Source: Welwitschia mirabilis
Taxonomy: Eukaryota; Gnetophyta; Gnetopsida; Welwitschiales
DNA length: 64,000 bases
Assembly: GCA_051453625.1 (NCBI GenBank)
Contig: JBOZIK010000001.1
Location: 157,878,857-157,942,856 of the forward strand
Reading direction: 5' to 3'
Within the stretch, counting starts at the first letter, position 1. Each line of letters begins with the position of its first letter. Below are positions 21,768 through 32,400 of this stretch, one piece after another. The position numbers were made by a program, and so were the translations under genes. Below the pieces are notes generated by a model that did no database searches, was not told the DNA's origin, and worked only from the letters and a program-made list of their open reading frames with translations.

Positions 21768-22938
21768 TTTTATGTGCACAAGATTTATAGTGGTTCGAGA
21801 AGGCCCCTACTCCACTCTTGATGATTAGCTTCTTTCAAGCTTGATCTTAGATCTTTGTTACTCCACAAGTTTTGCCAGGTTTATCTGTAACTCTTACAAG
21901 TGGACTTTTATAGGATAAGTCTTAACCTCAATAATATACTTTTGTAGGCTAAGTTTTAACCTTAACAATGGACTTTTGCAAGCTAAGTATCAACCTCTAG
22001 AAGCAATGGATGTATTACAATAATGCCTTGATTTCTCAGATATCACATGTTTTATATCAATACAATGAATGGAGCTATTCTCCAATAGATCATAGTGATG
22101 AAGCTCTTAGATTTAATTCTTAGTAAAGCTCTTTTGCCAAAGATAGATCACTTTAATTAGATGTGAATCATAAACATGATATACCAATAAAAATACAACT
22201 TGATCTTTTAGATCCATAATGATTATGCCAAATTTGAATAGTGTCAAAAAGGTCTCTAAGTAATCTATTACCTAGCTCTTTATAATGGAAGGCTATTAGG
22301 GTTTATTACAAATGAATTGCACCTCCAATTATTATAAATGACTAGAAAACAGCTAGGTAATGACTAAGAAATGGATACATAATGTTTAAATAAATTTCTT
22401 TTTTGTGTTGTCCAGTTGATCCCATAAAAATCTAGCCAACCCAATATGGTGCTATGAATTATATAGATCACCCAAGAGAAGACTTTGGCTACCCCAAGTT
22501 TTTACATCTCTAAGTCTAATCGACCCCATTTGGATTCAGTCGAGCCCATCCTGGGTCTGGTTGACCCTTGTCTTTCAGTTTGAAACTACTGTCTATTAGG
22601 TTCTCAAATCCGATTAACCCCACAAAAATCTAGTCGACCCTTATCATTCAGTCTAGAAACACTGTTTCTTCAAGTTATAGGTTCAGTTGACCTCATCAGA
22701 ATCTAGTCAATCCCTCTTGGTTTTGTTCATTTTTCTTGTGACTGCTTTAGGTGTGGTTGACTCCTTTAGGATTTGGTCAATCCCAACTAGAGGTTAATAT
22801 AAATTAGCAAATTTTTTGGTACATTTTGATTCAATTCTTTCACCTACAAGAACTCAATCTCATTTGTACACAAGATGTAACAATTTTCACTGTACAAGAG
22901 AAATTAGTTTGACATCAACTGACAAATATAATCTAACA
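21768..22938 (-). repeat. Copia LTR (LTR2), left end lost in gap
   Basis: It aligns to LTR1 from its position 20290 onward. CCCCTACTCCACTCTTGATGATTAGCTTCTT, the TCTCAACC..AACA..CTTTTGTAGGCTAAGT block, the GTCGACCC motifs and the end ATCTAACA are all shared, with roughly one difference in ten bases. It ends at 22938 directly against Gypsy sequence, so this is the outer edge of the Copia insertion. Confidence 0.85.
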
Positions 22939-22970
22939 AAGAAAAGATCTTATTTCTTGCAAAGAGGATT

Positions 22971-23387
22971 TTATAAGTTAATTGATTCTATCATGTTCAA
23001 GGCATAATAAGAATCATCTGGAGATGTATAAAGTTTTAAACTTTGTCCATTTACTCTTTGGATTTTTTGATTTTGAAGATCAGAGATCTTAATAAAGCCA
23101 TTAGAATGTATCCTTTCCACAAGATAAGGACCAAGCTAATTAAAGGCCAACTTATTATGTATAGGTTGTACTTGAGTATTGTGCAAAAGCACAAATTGAC
23201 CTGTGTTTATAAATTTAGTAATTTTGTCCTTGATTACTTACTTAATAGTAGGATTAAGTAAGGTTTTTTCTTGGGAAGGATGAAGTTGAGAACTAATGAT
23301 TAATGGATTATTAGGAATGTTATTTGAGAATATGTATTTCAAGCCATTAGGTAATTTTTTAAGTTGAAGATTATTTTCATCTTTCAT
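22971..23387 (-). pseudogene. Gypsy pol deletion derivative: pre-RT segment fused in frame to integrase C-terminus
   Basis: The minus-strand frame from 23387 reads QLKKLPNGLKYIF then NPLIISSQLHPSQEKTLL, the segment that normally sits just before the Gypsy RT domain. In the same frame it continues as KDKITKFINTGQFVLLHN, NKLAFN*LGPYLVERI and VNGQSLKLYTSP, which is the C-terminal end of a Gypsy integrase (the usual pattern is VLLYNSR..L, GPF.V and VNG.RLK.Y), stopping at 22971-22973. The RT, RNase H and integrase catalytic core, some 2.5-3 kb in a full element, are absent, with the junction near 23240. Two or three in-frame stops are present, all explainable by transitions from Gln and Trp codons. 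The deletion kept the reading frame, which may be chance. Confidence 0.75.
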
Positions 23388-23486
23388 AATTATAGAACAC
23401 CCATCTTGATGTAAAAGATTTTCAATGAATCTTACATATGAGATATATAATCAAGTATGGATTTAAAGTCCTCACGAAAATCATTA

Positions 23487-24020
23487 TTAGAAGAGTAATT
23501 TAAAAGATTTGATTTGAGGTTGCAAAGATTGAAGGAGTTTAACTAAATAATGATGTTGAACTAACATGGATGATCTAAATTTATCTTCTATTTCTAATTC
23601 ATCTTCCATGTCTTTCTTAGTGGCATCAAATACTCTGACACTAAACTTTTTATTACCTGTATGACATTCCATCATTCTTGTGTAAGTATCAGTGACATAA
23701 TGGACTATTGCACAGAAGGTTCTTCCTAAAAGTAGAGGGCATCCACCATTATGTTCAACCTCTATAATGACCACATCTATAGAGTAGAAAGCTTCCTTGA
23801 TTTTAATTACTAAATCTTTGATTATCATTATTGGTTTCTTAATTAATGCATCAGCCAATTTTAACACTATTTTGGTAAATTCAATTCTCCCTTATAATCC
23901 AAGCTTTTTACAAATGTGCAAAGCTATAATATTAACACTTACTCATATATTTATTATAGATTTCTTGATTTTCTTATTTTCATCCAAAATAAATCCAATA
24001 GTGGCTGCCTCTTAATCTTT
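23487..24020 (-). pseudogene. Gypsy protease region (retropepsin-like), minus strand
   Basis: From about 24020 leftward the frames read AATIGFILDENKKIKKS, then the active-site region as NI*VSVNI where D-x-G-A-S-V-N-I is expected, then KLADALIKKPIMIIKDLVIK, DVVIIEVEHNGGCPLLLGR and FCAIVHYVTD. The last blocks (LAD.SIK.P.G, D....D, P.ILGRPFLAT) are the standard plant Gypsy protease signature. The enzyme would mature gag-pol. The catalytic Asp codon is AAT and the following Gly is lost, so it is inactive. The uninterrupted stretch is 23867-23487 (126 codons). It lies between gag on the right and the fused pre-RT/integrase piece on the left. Confidence 0.8.
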
Positions 24021-25364
24021 AAACTTAGGACATTTTTGAGAAACTAAGTTGAAAAGAGATTGTGGAATGAATAATTTACTTGGAATTATCCATTTTTGTT
24101 TTATTTTTACTAATTCCTTACAAATTTTGTTGTACTTGGGGTTGTGTTGAAGGATCTTTCAAAAGGGTAGGTTGCTAGTAAATCATTCATAATTGCTTTT
24201 AAACACTCATCATAAGTTGGATTATCATTTAATCTTTTCATCCATGAGGTAGTCTTATTCTTGGGATGTTGGTTGTTGTTGTTAGATTTAAAAAAGTTTA
24301 GTTGATTAAGAAATTCAATATCATCTTCTTGAGGTTTTTCTTTATGAAAATAAGTTGAAGATTTCTCATAAGAAGTAGTGTTATGTTTACTTATAGTTAC
24401 TATTTTCCAATCTTTCTTTACATCATTTGAGTTTGAAATAGTTTGAGTGATAGGTAATTGTTAAGGTATTTGATTTTCTAACATGTTTTAACAAAGGAGG
24501 CAAATCAAATTTTCTAAGTTGTGATTCTAATTTTCTAATATTTCATTGATGGTATCTTGTATCTTTTTGAATTCCTCCATTATTTCTTTATAAGGATCAT
24601 TTTTTTATAGTTGGAAATTGAGAGTTATGACTTTTGTATTTGTTGTTAAATAAAGGTTTGAAAGATGTTGAAGGTCCATTACTTCTTAGTGGATATTATT
24701 GATTATCTTTAAAGTTATATTATCTTTAATTGAATGCAAAACTTCCTTGAATATGACCTCTCTACAACTTGGTAAAGCTGGATATTCCTTGGTAGAGTGA
24801 TAGTTTTAATCACATATTTCACAATGGTTGAGTTGATTTAGTAATTTTTCATCACTTAAATCTTTTGTGTAACTCTCCAATGTACTAGTAAGATCACTAA
24901 GTAGGGTTTTAACCTTTGGTTATTCTTTTTCATATTGCACTTTATTTTAGTTTCTAAGCATTTCACCTATAGTTATAGTATCTTTACATGTAGTTTTTGG
25001 CCAATTTTGACTTATTTCTATAATTTGTTCTAATAATTTTCAAGCATTGTCTAAGATTAGATTGATTAAACTACCATTTGTCTAGTTTGACTATTCAATC
25101 CACTGTAGAAGTGATTAGTAACTTCTTATTTTTCAAACTCATTTACTAGATTGGATGACATGAAAATCAAGAATTTTTAATATGTTAAGGAATAATATTT
25201 ATGAGGGTATTGTTAAAAATTTGTTACTTCTTTTCTTCTTATCCTCATGACTTTCTCATTTATAAATCGTTTGATAAAGAATTCTTGTACATGATTTCAT
25301 AACTTAAGACTTATGTGGAATGGTTCTAAGCCAATTTTTTGCTTTTTCTTTTAAGATAAATGGA
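24021..25364 (-). pseudogene. Gypsy gag, middle and C-terminal part
   Basis: Minus-strand fragments include FFIKRFINEKVMRIRRKEV and EFEK*EVTNHFYSGLNSQTR, which fit the plant Gypsy gag core (F.....R.......R..I..F, Q.FY.GL...TR). A decayed zinc knuckle, CEICD*NYHSTKEY, lies near 24786-24826, with the last Cys replaced by Tyr. Between this and the protease the sequence is a low-complexity linker with Asn/Ser-rich text. Stops are frequent. Confidence 0.65.
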
Positions 25365-26752
25365 AAGATTATCATGTAGGTCCTATCTAAAAATTTATTT
25401 TTCCCATTTCATAAAGTAAGGATGATTTGTTTAATATTGGCTATGTGTTGGAATGGGTCTTCATTAGGTTCTCTAAAAAAGGTAGGATAGGTATTAACTC
25501 TACATCATCTCTAGGGGATATGTCAAATGGGTTTTGAAATTCCCTCTTTTTGTTGGCTAACATATCCTTTAAAGTAACATTTGAATTAGAATATTTATTG
25601 GATGCCATAGAGGTAAGACTATTATGATGATTAGGTGAAAGAGGAGAGGTAATATTTTTAGTAGAACTTGGTTGATTTTTAAAAATTTTCAAAGACTTAG
25701 GAGTATGCAAATAAGAAATAGTAAATGTATCTTACTCAATTAAAGAATAAAATTTTTCTTTCTTACCTTGAGTTCTTGAATTAAAGTCCATCAGACTTTC
25801 TTTGATTTCTTCATCAAGAAAATCTTTTTCATGAGTGTATTTGCCTTTGCTACTATTTACCATTATCCTATAAGATCAATTTATGTTAAACAAACTTCCT
25901 TACATTCAAGTGGCATCAAATTCTAGAATTACTCAAAGATATAAGGAGTATAATATACCAAATGAATGTGGTAATCACTCAGATTACATGAATCACAAAG
26001 TGCAGGACAAGTTTGTTGCAAATAAAAATCAATATGATGATCCTGAAGAGCAAATGAAGTGCGAGGGGTAGACTTAATAGATTTTTGAATTGAAATATGA
26101 ATTCTTAAAATTATAGTTGAAAGTAAAGAAAGGAAAATTTCAAGAAATAAAAATTACAATTTTCAAGAAAGAAAATTAAAGTGCACTTCAAATAGATAAT
26201 CAAATAATTACTTATAGAACAAAAGGTAATTAAGCAATTGCAAGTAGATCCAAGAGGATAAATAAAACACTAATCAAATAAACAAATTAAAATGAATTCA
26301 AAATACTTCCTTGAGTAATAGCAATCTTTCTTTTCTCTTAAAGTCTTTCCCAGCAATGACATCAAAAATGTTGCAATGCATATTTATACTTCTAATTCCA
26401 ATATTCTAAAGATCAAATTTAACTTGTAACATCTAAAAAGCTAATAATCTACTTGCACATAATACACATTTGTATAGTGGAATCAATCCAAATGTCATAC
26501 ACTTAGAGAAGCCTTCTAAAAGACAATATGAAAAATTGCTTTAGAAAGAGAATAATGATATATTTTGGAATTTTGCATTAAAGAAAATAAAATTAAATGT
26601 ATAAAGATAAAGATGGAATGCAATGTAATAAATGCAATTCTAATACAATGAATTAATTAGAATTCCAATATACTGTCACTTAGATTAGTTCTTATAATCT
26701 ATTTCAATCATAAATTCATATTAGTTAAATTGAAATTAAGATAAGCTATAAG
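25365..26752 (-). repeat. Duplicated segment, copy A: LTR end, primer site, leader and gag start
   Basis: It aligns to 26853-28295 over its whole length at roughly 85-90% by eye. In element order it holds part of an LTR (26369-26752), the primer site (about 26349-26366), a leader, and the gag N-terminus (25870-25441, including VTLKDMLANKKREFQNPFD). Confidence 0.85.
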
Positions 26753-26852
26753 NNNNNNNNNNNNNNNNNNNNNNNNNNNNNNNNNNNNNNNNNNNNNNNN
26801 NNNNNNNNNNNNNNNNNNNNNNNNNNNNNNNNNNNNNNNNNNNNNNNNNNNN
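26753..26852. other. Assembly gap (100 N, unknown size) between two duplicated segments
   Basis: Exactly 100 N. The left side ends at the same place in the repeat unit at which copy B ends (AAGATAAGCTATAAG), and the right side begins where copy A begins (AAGATTATCATGTAGG). Confidence 0.98.
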
Positions 26853-28295
26853 AAGATTATCATGTAGGTCCTATCTAAAATTTTATTTTTCCCATTTCCT
26901 GAAGTAAGAATGAGTTGTTCAATCTTAGCTATGTGTTGGAATGGGTCTTCATTAGGTTCTTCAGAAAAGGTAGGATAGGCATTCAATTTCTTTAACTCTA
27001 TGTCATCTCCAAGGGGTAGGTCAAATGGGTTTTAAAGTTTCCTATTTTTTTAGCTAACATATTCTTTAGAGTGACATTTGAATTAGAGGATCCTGATATT
27101 TTGAGTGAAGATTTATTAGATGCCCTAGAGGTAAGAGAATTAGGATGACTAGTTAAAAGAGAATAGGTAGAAGATTTAGTAGAATTTAGTTGATTTTTAA
27201 AAATTTTTAAAGATTCAGAAGTATGTGAACAAGAAGTAGTAAATGCAGAATAATCGTCTTGCTAAATTAAAGAATTAAACTTTTCTTTCTCATCTTGAGT
27301 TCTTAAATTAAAGTCCACCAAATATTCTTTGATTGCTTCATTAAGGACATGTTTTTCATGAGTGTATTTGACTTTGATCCTATTTATCATTACCCTATAA
27401 GTTTACTTTATGTTAAATAAACTTCTTTAAATTCAAGTGGCATCAATATCTAGGATCACACAAAGGTGCAAGGAGTAGGATATATTAAATGAATGTGGTA
27501 ATCACTCAGATCGCACAAAGTGTAAAGTATAGGCTAAGTTTATTACAAATAATAATCAATGTGGTAATCCTCAAGATCACATGAAGTGTGAGGAGTAGAC
27601 CTAATAAATTGATGAATTGAAATATAAATCCTTCAAATTCAAATTGCATTTGAAAGTAAATAAAGGAAAATTGCAAGAAATAAAAATTACAATTTGCAAG
27701 AAAGAAAATTAAAGTATACTCCAAAAGGATAATCAAATAATTTCTTGTGGACTAAAAAGTTATCAAGAAATTGCAAGTAGATACAAAAGGATAAAATACA
27801 ATACTAATCAAACAAACAAATTAAAATACTTACTTAAGTAATGACAATCTTCCTTTTCTCTTGAAGTCTTTCCCAGCAACAGTGCCAAAATGTTGCAATG
27901 CATATTTGTGCCTCTAATTCTAATATTCTAAATATTAAATTTAATTTGCAACATTTGAAAAAGATAATAATCTAATTGTACACAATATACATTTGTATAA
28001 TGGGGTCAAACCAAATGTCATACACTTAGAAAAGACTTCTAAAAGAAAATAGTGCTTTTATAAAAAGGAGAATAACATATTTTAGAATTTTTTTTTAAAG
28101 GAAATAAAATTAAACAATGCAAACATGAAGTTGAAATGTAATGCAATGCAATGAAATGAAATATAATGTAATGAATGCAATTCTAATGCAATGAATTAAT
28201 TAAACTTCCAATTTACTGTCATTTAGATTGGTCCTTATAACCTATTTCAATTACAAATTCATGTCATTTCAATTGCAATTAAGATAAGCTATAAG
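26853..28295 (-). repeat. Duplicated segment, copy B: LTR end, primer site, leader and gag start
   Basis: It is the partner of 25365-26752. The gag start reads DDIELKKLNAYPTFSEEPN then EDPFQHIAKIEQLILTSG, a good plant Gypsy gag N-terminus, with start near 27391. The primer site is 27871-27888 and the LTR begins at 27891. Confidence 0.85.
27871..27888 (-). other. Primer binding site, tRNA-Asp type
   Basis: On the minus strand TTGGCACTGTTGCTGGGA matches TTGGCGCCGTTGCCGGGGA with transitions, next to the LTR boundary at 27891. The equivalent in copy A is at 26349-26366. Confidence 0.7.
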
Positions 28296-28985
28296 TAAAA
28301 GTAATAAAACATTTAAAAGGATTTTAATTCAATCAATACTTGTATTACTTAAATTGAGTTACATCCACTCACGATAATAACTCCTCAATGGAAGATTCAC
28401 TACCTAACATCAAGATGATCCTTCTTATAAGTAGAATGGATTTCCTTGTCTCCAATAATATCTAATCATCACAAGAATGTAGATGACAAAAGATGATTTT
28501 GAATAGGGTCTAAAAGTATCTATTTACGGGTTAAGATAGGTTGCTAAAGGTGTAAAACAAAGAGGTACAAGTTAGATCTAGCCTTTCATAACAATTTAAT
28601 TAAGTTTATAAATAATTTTAATCTTCATCCATCTCGTTGTCCCCATAACATAGAGGATGACACCCCATCTACTAACTAATGCTTAGCATGTGTTAAAAAT
28701 ACTAACTGTTATCCTAATTGTCATCCTCACGACACAGAGGATGATCATACTTTTCTGACTATCATCCGCTCTGTCAGCCCCATGACATGGAGGATGATTA
28801 ATATATCTTCATCACATTACTTTGGTTCTTTATTATTCAAAAATGGCTTATTATTTAAGAAATTATTTCATCTTTTAACCTGTATGGAAGATTTATAGAA
28901 TTTGCATAAATTCCTAGGAAAACTTATTAATAGGACTTAAAAATGTACTTCACAAGTGTACTAAATAGGTTAAGTTAGCATCATA
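27891..28985 (-). repeat. Gypsy 5' LTR (copy B), outer end uncertain
   Basis: It starts TGTTGCAATGCATA on the plus strand, as does copy A at 26369. The far end is not certain; 28985 is a guess at a CA terminus. It contains three related blocks around GAGGATGA (28626-28660, 28721-28747, 28760-28798), with partly palindromic text such as CATCCTCACGACACAGAGGATGAT. Confidence 0.55.
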
Positions 28986-29449
28986 ATAGTTAATAGAAAA
29001 CTTTGGTTTTGATTGTCATTATGTAATAATTAAGGACAAACGATTCTAGTAAATATTTGCATATGATTTTAAAAAATGAATACTTGTCTTTGTTTTAATA
29101 ATATTTCTTAAACAAGCAAATCCATGGAATATTACCAATTATATACATTTTGTAGTAATGTTTATTAAGAAGAAACTAATTGAAGTCCTTGAATTTTCTA
29201 ACTCTAAAGACTATTGTATTTTTTTGCATAGCAATTTCATTAAAGTTAATGAAATGAAGCCATTTATGAGAATTTTCTTTTCATTAAATAAAATCTTAGA
29301 TAATATTATCAATGATGTTTATGAGTTTTTCAGAGATCAAAAAGCAACTAGTAGGATAAAATATCATGTTTATCAAATAAGATTTAGCTCGAAGAATCTT
29401 ACTAGTACTTAATAGAAATTCATTGTTAATATGAATAACTATTTCATAA
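28986..29449. other. Unassigned DNA between Gypsy and LINE
   Basis: An 84-codon plus-strand frame (29158-29412) is open and has ordinary codon variety, but I recognise no domain in it. It may be a piece of the host Copia internal region. Confidence 0.4.
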
Positions 29450-31060
29450 TTATTCTAATGATGAAGTTTTAGATGTTGATGAAAAATTTTCAACATCTAA
29501 TAAGAAGTTAAGAGAAGAACTTATAAAGATGACTAAAAAGCATTATAGAATTTAAAAAAGATTATTTTTTCTTTTTTCTAAATATTAAGAAAGAATAGTT
29601 TAGATTTATTCTAATTGATGGTCAATCCTAAAAATTCAAAAAGATCTTCTAAAATCTGATAGATTTATGAACCATGAAAAAAATTGAGTCTAGACATAAT
29701 AGCATATCATCTATAAACTAGAGGATCAAATATGAAGGAGCTAATTCAATAGTAGTTATTTTATGATGAAGAACCCATTTCGCTGAAATATCCCATGACT
29801 AAGATAAATATAATTAATGAAAGAGGACCACCTTGTTATAGCCAATCATAACTATGAAAATATTCATATATATTTGCATTAATCATTACAAAAAAATTAG
29901 GAGTTGCAACCAAAAAGGATATCAAATTTTTAATTAGTAGGAAAAAATCACAAAATGTAATTCAAAGAACTCCATTGAATCATATCAAAATATTTCTCTA
30001 TAGCTAACTTAAGAAACATCACTAGCTTATTTTTGTTACAATGAAAATGCAAATCTTCATTAGAAGAAATGATATTATCATGAATAACACATTCCAAAAT
30101 AAATCTAAATTAGAAGGAGAAATAAATTAGGAAGAAAAGACTTTATAAGACACACATTTTGTACAATACATTATACAAAGTAATTGGTAATAATAAAGGA
30201 AGCTATTAGCATCATCTAATTTAGAATTAAGGTAATGAGAGTGCCATGAAATGATTGGTAGAAATTACCTTTATTAAAGGCTTCTTGCATTGCTATAAAC
30301 ACATATTGCTTGATAATACTTATTAAAGAAATCTAAAATGAATTTAATAGGTCTTAGAATTCTTTTATATTGAGTGAAGGGATTATTAAATTCTGTCTTT
30401 AGTAATCCTCTAATTAAGATAATAAGACTGCACAAACTAATGGCTAATATTACTAGAAGTTTAAAGATTGACTTCTTCCTTTATGAATAAATTTTAGAAG
30501 TAGTGAATAATTTTTTTTTAATCTCATTATCATTTTATTGGCATATTATAGACATATTCCAACTAATATAATTTTGTTTTTTATGCCTATTTGTAGTTTA
30601 GAAAAAAACCAAGTATTACAATTCCTTTTCTAAAGTTATTGTATCCTCAAATGCTATCTCCAATATGTCTTATCTTTTTCTAATATATCATAAATGTGAA
30701 AAATCAAAAACTTTTTATGATTAGAGAGAATGTGGATTTGGTCATCATAAGATTTAAATTGGTGATGATCCTTTAAAAGTGATGATTCTATGCTCTTAAA
30801 AATGCCATTTAGATTCTTCTTTCAAATCATGAGCTCCATTCCTAGTATTTTTAGTTTCTGAAATAGGTTAAAAGAGTAATATCCTTTAGTTAAAATATTC
30901 CAAACATGAGATAAGAGCTTAGAAAAATTAGAGTCTTCCATGCATGATTTTTCAAACTAAAATAAGCTCTTTATTTAGAGATTTTTGTAAATAAAATAAT
31001 AGTATGATGGTATTAAAAATATAGTCTTTGCTCTAAGAAATAAATGGGATGCTATTCCTT
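29450..31060 (-). pseudogene. LINE (L1-type) ORF2 remnant: reverse transcriptase
   Basis: Minus-strand blocks appear in the order of a plant LINE ORF2. From the right, EKDKTYWRQHLRIQ (complement of about 30640-30680) then NTWFFSKLQIG matches the W.Q.SR..WL..GDRNT.FFH region. NKGNFYQSFHGTLITLI near 30210-30290 matches the ...T.I.LIPK block, and LYKMCV near 30150 matches L.NV.YKI. FLKLAIEKYFDMIQW (29972-30018) matches FLKLDLEKAYDRVSW, and GGPLSLIIFILVMGYFSEMG (29773-29832) matches the RQGDPLSP..FIL.ME block. FLGLTIN..KSKLFF follows near 29600. The FADD active site near 29715 has decayed to VYR*YA. It would copy its own RNA at the target site. Frameshifts and stops are many, and the 3' end and tail are not recognisable. 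Confidence 0.75.
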
Positions 31061-32400
31061 AACTATATATCTATTAATTTAAGACATAACTAGATTAGGT
31101 TCATCTCTGAGATTCCTCCAAGTATATATGACCACATGTAATAGAAGATCCTTATAATCATAATTACAAAGAAAAATGGAATAAAGGTCTATTGATGCTA
31201 AATTAAGAAAAAATACCATATTCCACATAAAGATCATGAATTTAATTAAATTTCTTTATTATTATGTTAAAATAATTAGAAGCTATTTGCTATAGATCCT
31301 CAACCCTAGTATTCCATTCTTGTGGGTCAAAGTTATAACTCTCCATTACTAGTTTTTATACTTCCAATCTATAGTAAGAAAATGATTATTCTAATTAGTA
31401 ATGTTAAAATTATCATACTTTTAAAGAATCATTAATTTTCCTCTAATGCCAATATTAGGAATAAAAATAAAAACCAACTCTATTTTGTACAAAACCACTC
31501 TAGTTTAAGTCCATCTAATTTGATTTCTTAAAGAAAACATAGAGAAACTAAACATTCTTTCAAAAATTTCATAGGTAAAAAATTCCAATGCCATTTCCTA
31601 GGCCTATATAATTAACATGACTATCATTTAAAAAAAAGTAGAGATTTTTTACCATTTTAAAAATCTTCTCATATTTCATTATCCATTCTTCTCCTACAAG
31701 TGTTTACGTGAATCATCTTAAAAGTTGGTTAAGATATTGTATTCCTTGTTGGAACTTGCATTTTTCTTATGTAAGGCAGGTTTTCAATATGCTCTTTTAG
31801 CATATTTACAACTGATTAATTTGTGGGAGGTACCACTAGAACCTGGTCAATTCATTTCATTGGTTACTCATGGTGAGATTCTTTGACAACATTTGAGATC
31901 TATTGTTGTAGTTCATCTTCTAAAAGAATATAAATTTTTTTCCCTTAAGAAATAGGTGCATTATTTGATGTAGATTCATGCTTCTTTTTCCTTCCTCTTC
32001 TTAACATCCTAACATTTATTATTTTGATTCTTTTATTTTTCCTTACATTTGTCCACTAAGTGTGCATCTTTTCGACATTTTAAATAATGGACATGAAGGT
32101 TTTCTATTTTTATGTTGAAAATATAATTACTAATGGATGTCTAAAATAATTTTTCCATCCTCAAATGATTCTGGCTTCACATGATTACAAATCCTTTTAA
32201 ATGCCATCCTTAACATATGATCAATATTGTAATCTAATGGAATGAATTCATTTAACATAATATCCAATTGTTAAAAAAAAAGGGTGTGAAGAAAGGATGT
32301 TATATCTTCACACAGGGTTTAAAATGTGAATTCAAGCTAGTATGTTTTCAAACATACCCAATTTTTCCAAGATAAAAGGAAATTATTTAATAAGGAATAG
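31061..32400 (-). pseudogene. LINE 5' part: probable endonuclease region and ORF1-like zinc knuckle
   Basis: Continuing upstream of ORF2 on the minus strand. A segment near 32040-32090 reads HVHYLKCRKDAHLVDKC, which resembles the CCHC knuckle of plant LINE ORF1 proteins with the first Cys lost. It is preceded by NEFIPLDYNIDHMLRMAFKR. The stretch between about 31060 and 31750 should hold the endonuclease, but I could not place its motifs. Orientation and distance fit one LINE of about 3 kb. Confidence 0.45.

Larger units (their letters stand above)
22939..28985 (-). mobile_element. Internally deleted and partly duplicated Gypsy element (minus strand)
   Basis: In element order (right to left): LTR copy B from 27891, a tRNA-Asp-type primer site, leader, gag start, gap, LTR copy A, a second primer site, leader, gag start, rest of gag, protease, then a short pre-RT segment fused to the integrase C-terminus. 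RT, RNase H and the integrase core are missing. The 3' LTR is not seen because the Copia LTR2 interrupts at 22938. The outer right end is approximate. Confidence 0.75.

Noticed and set aside
29158-29412. 84-codon plus-strand frame as a gene
   Set aside because: Open with varied amino acids, but with no recognisable domain, no neighbours and no upstream signals; kept only as unassigned.
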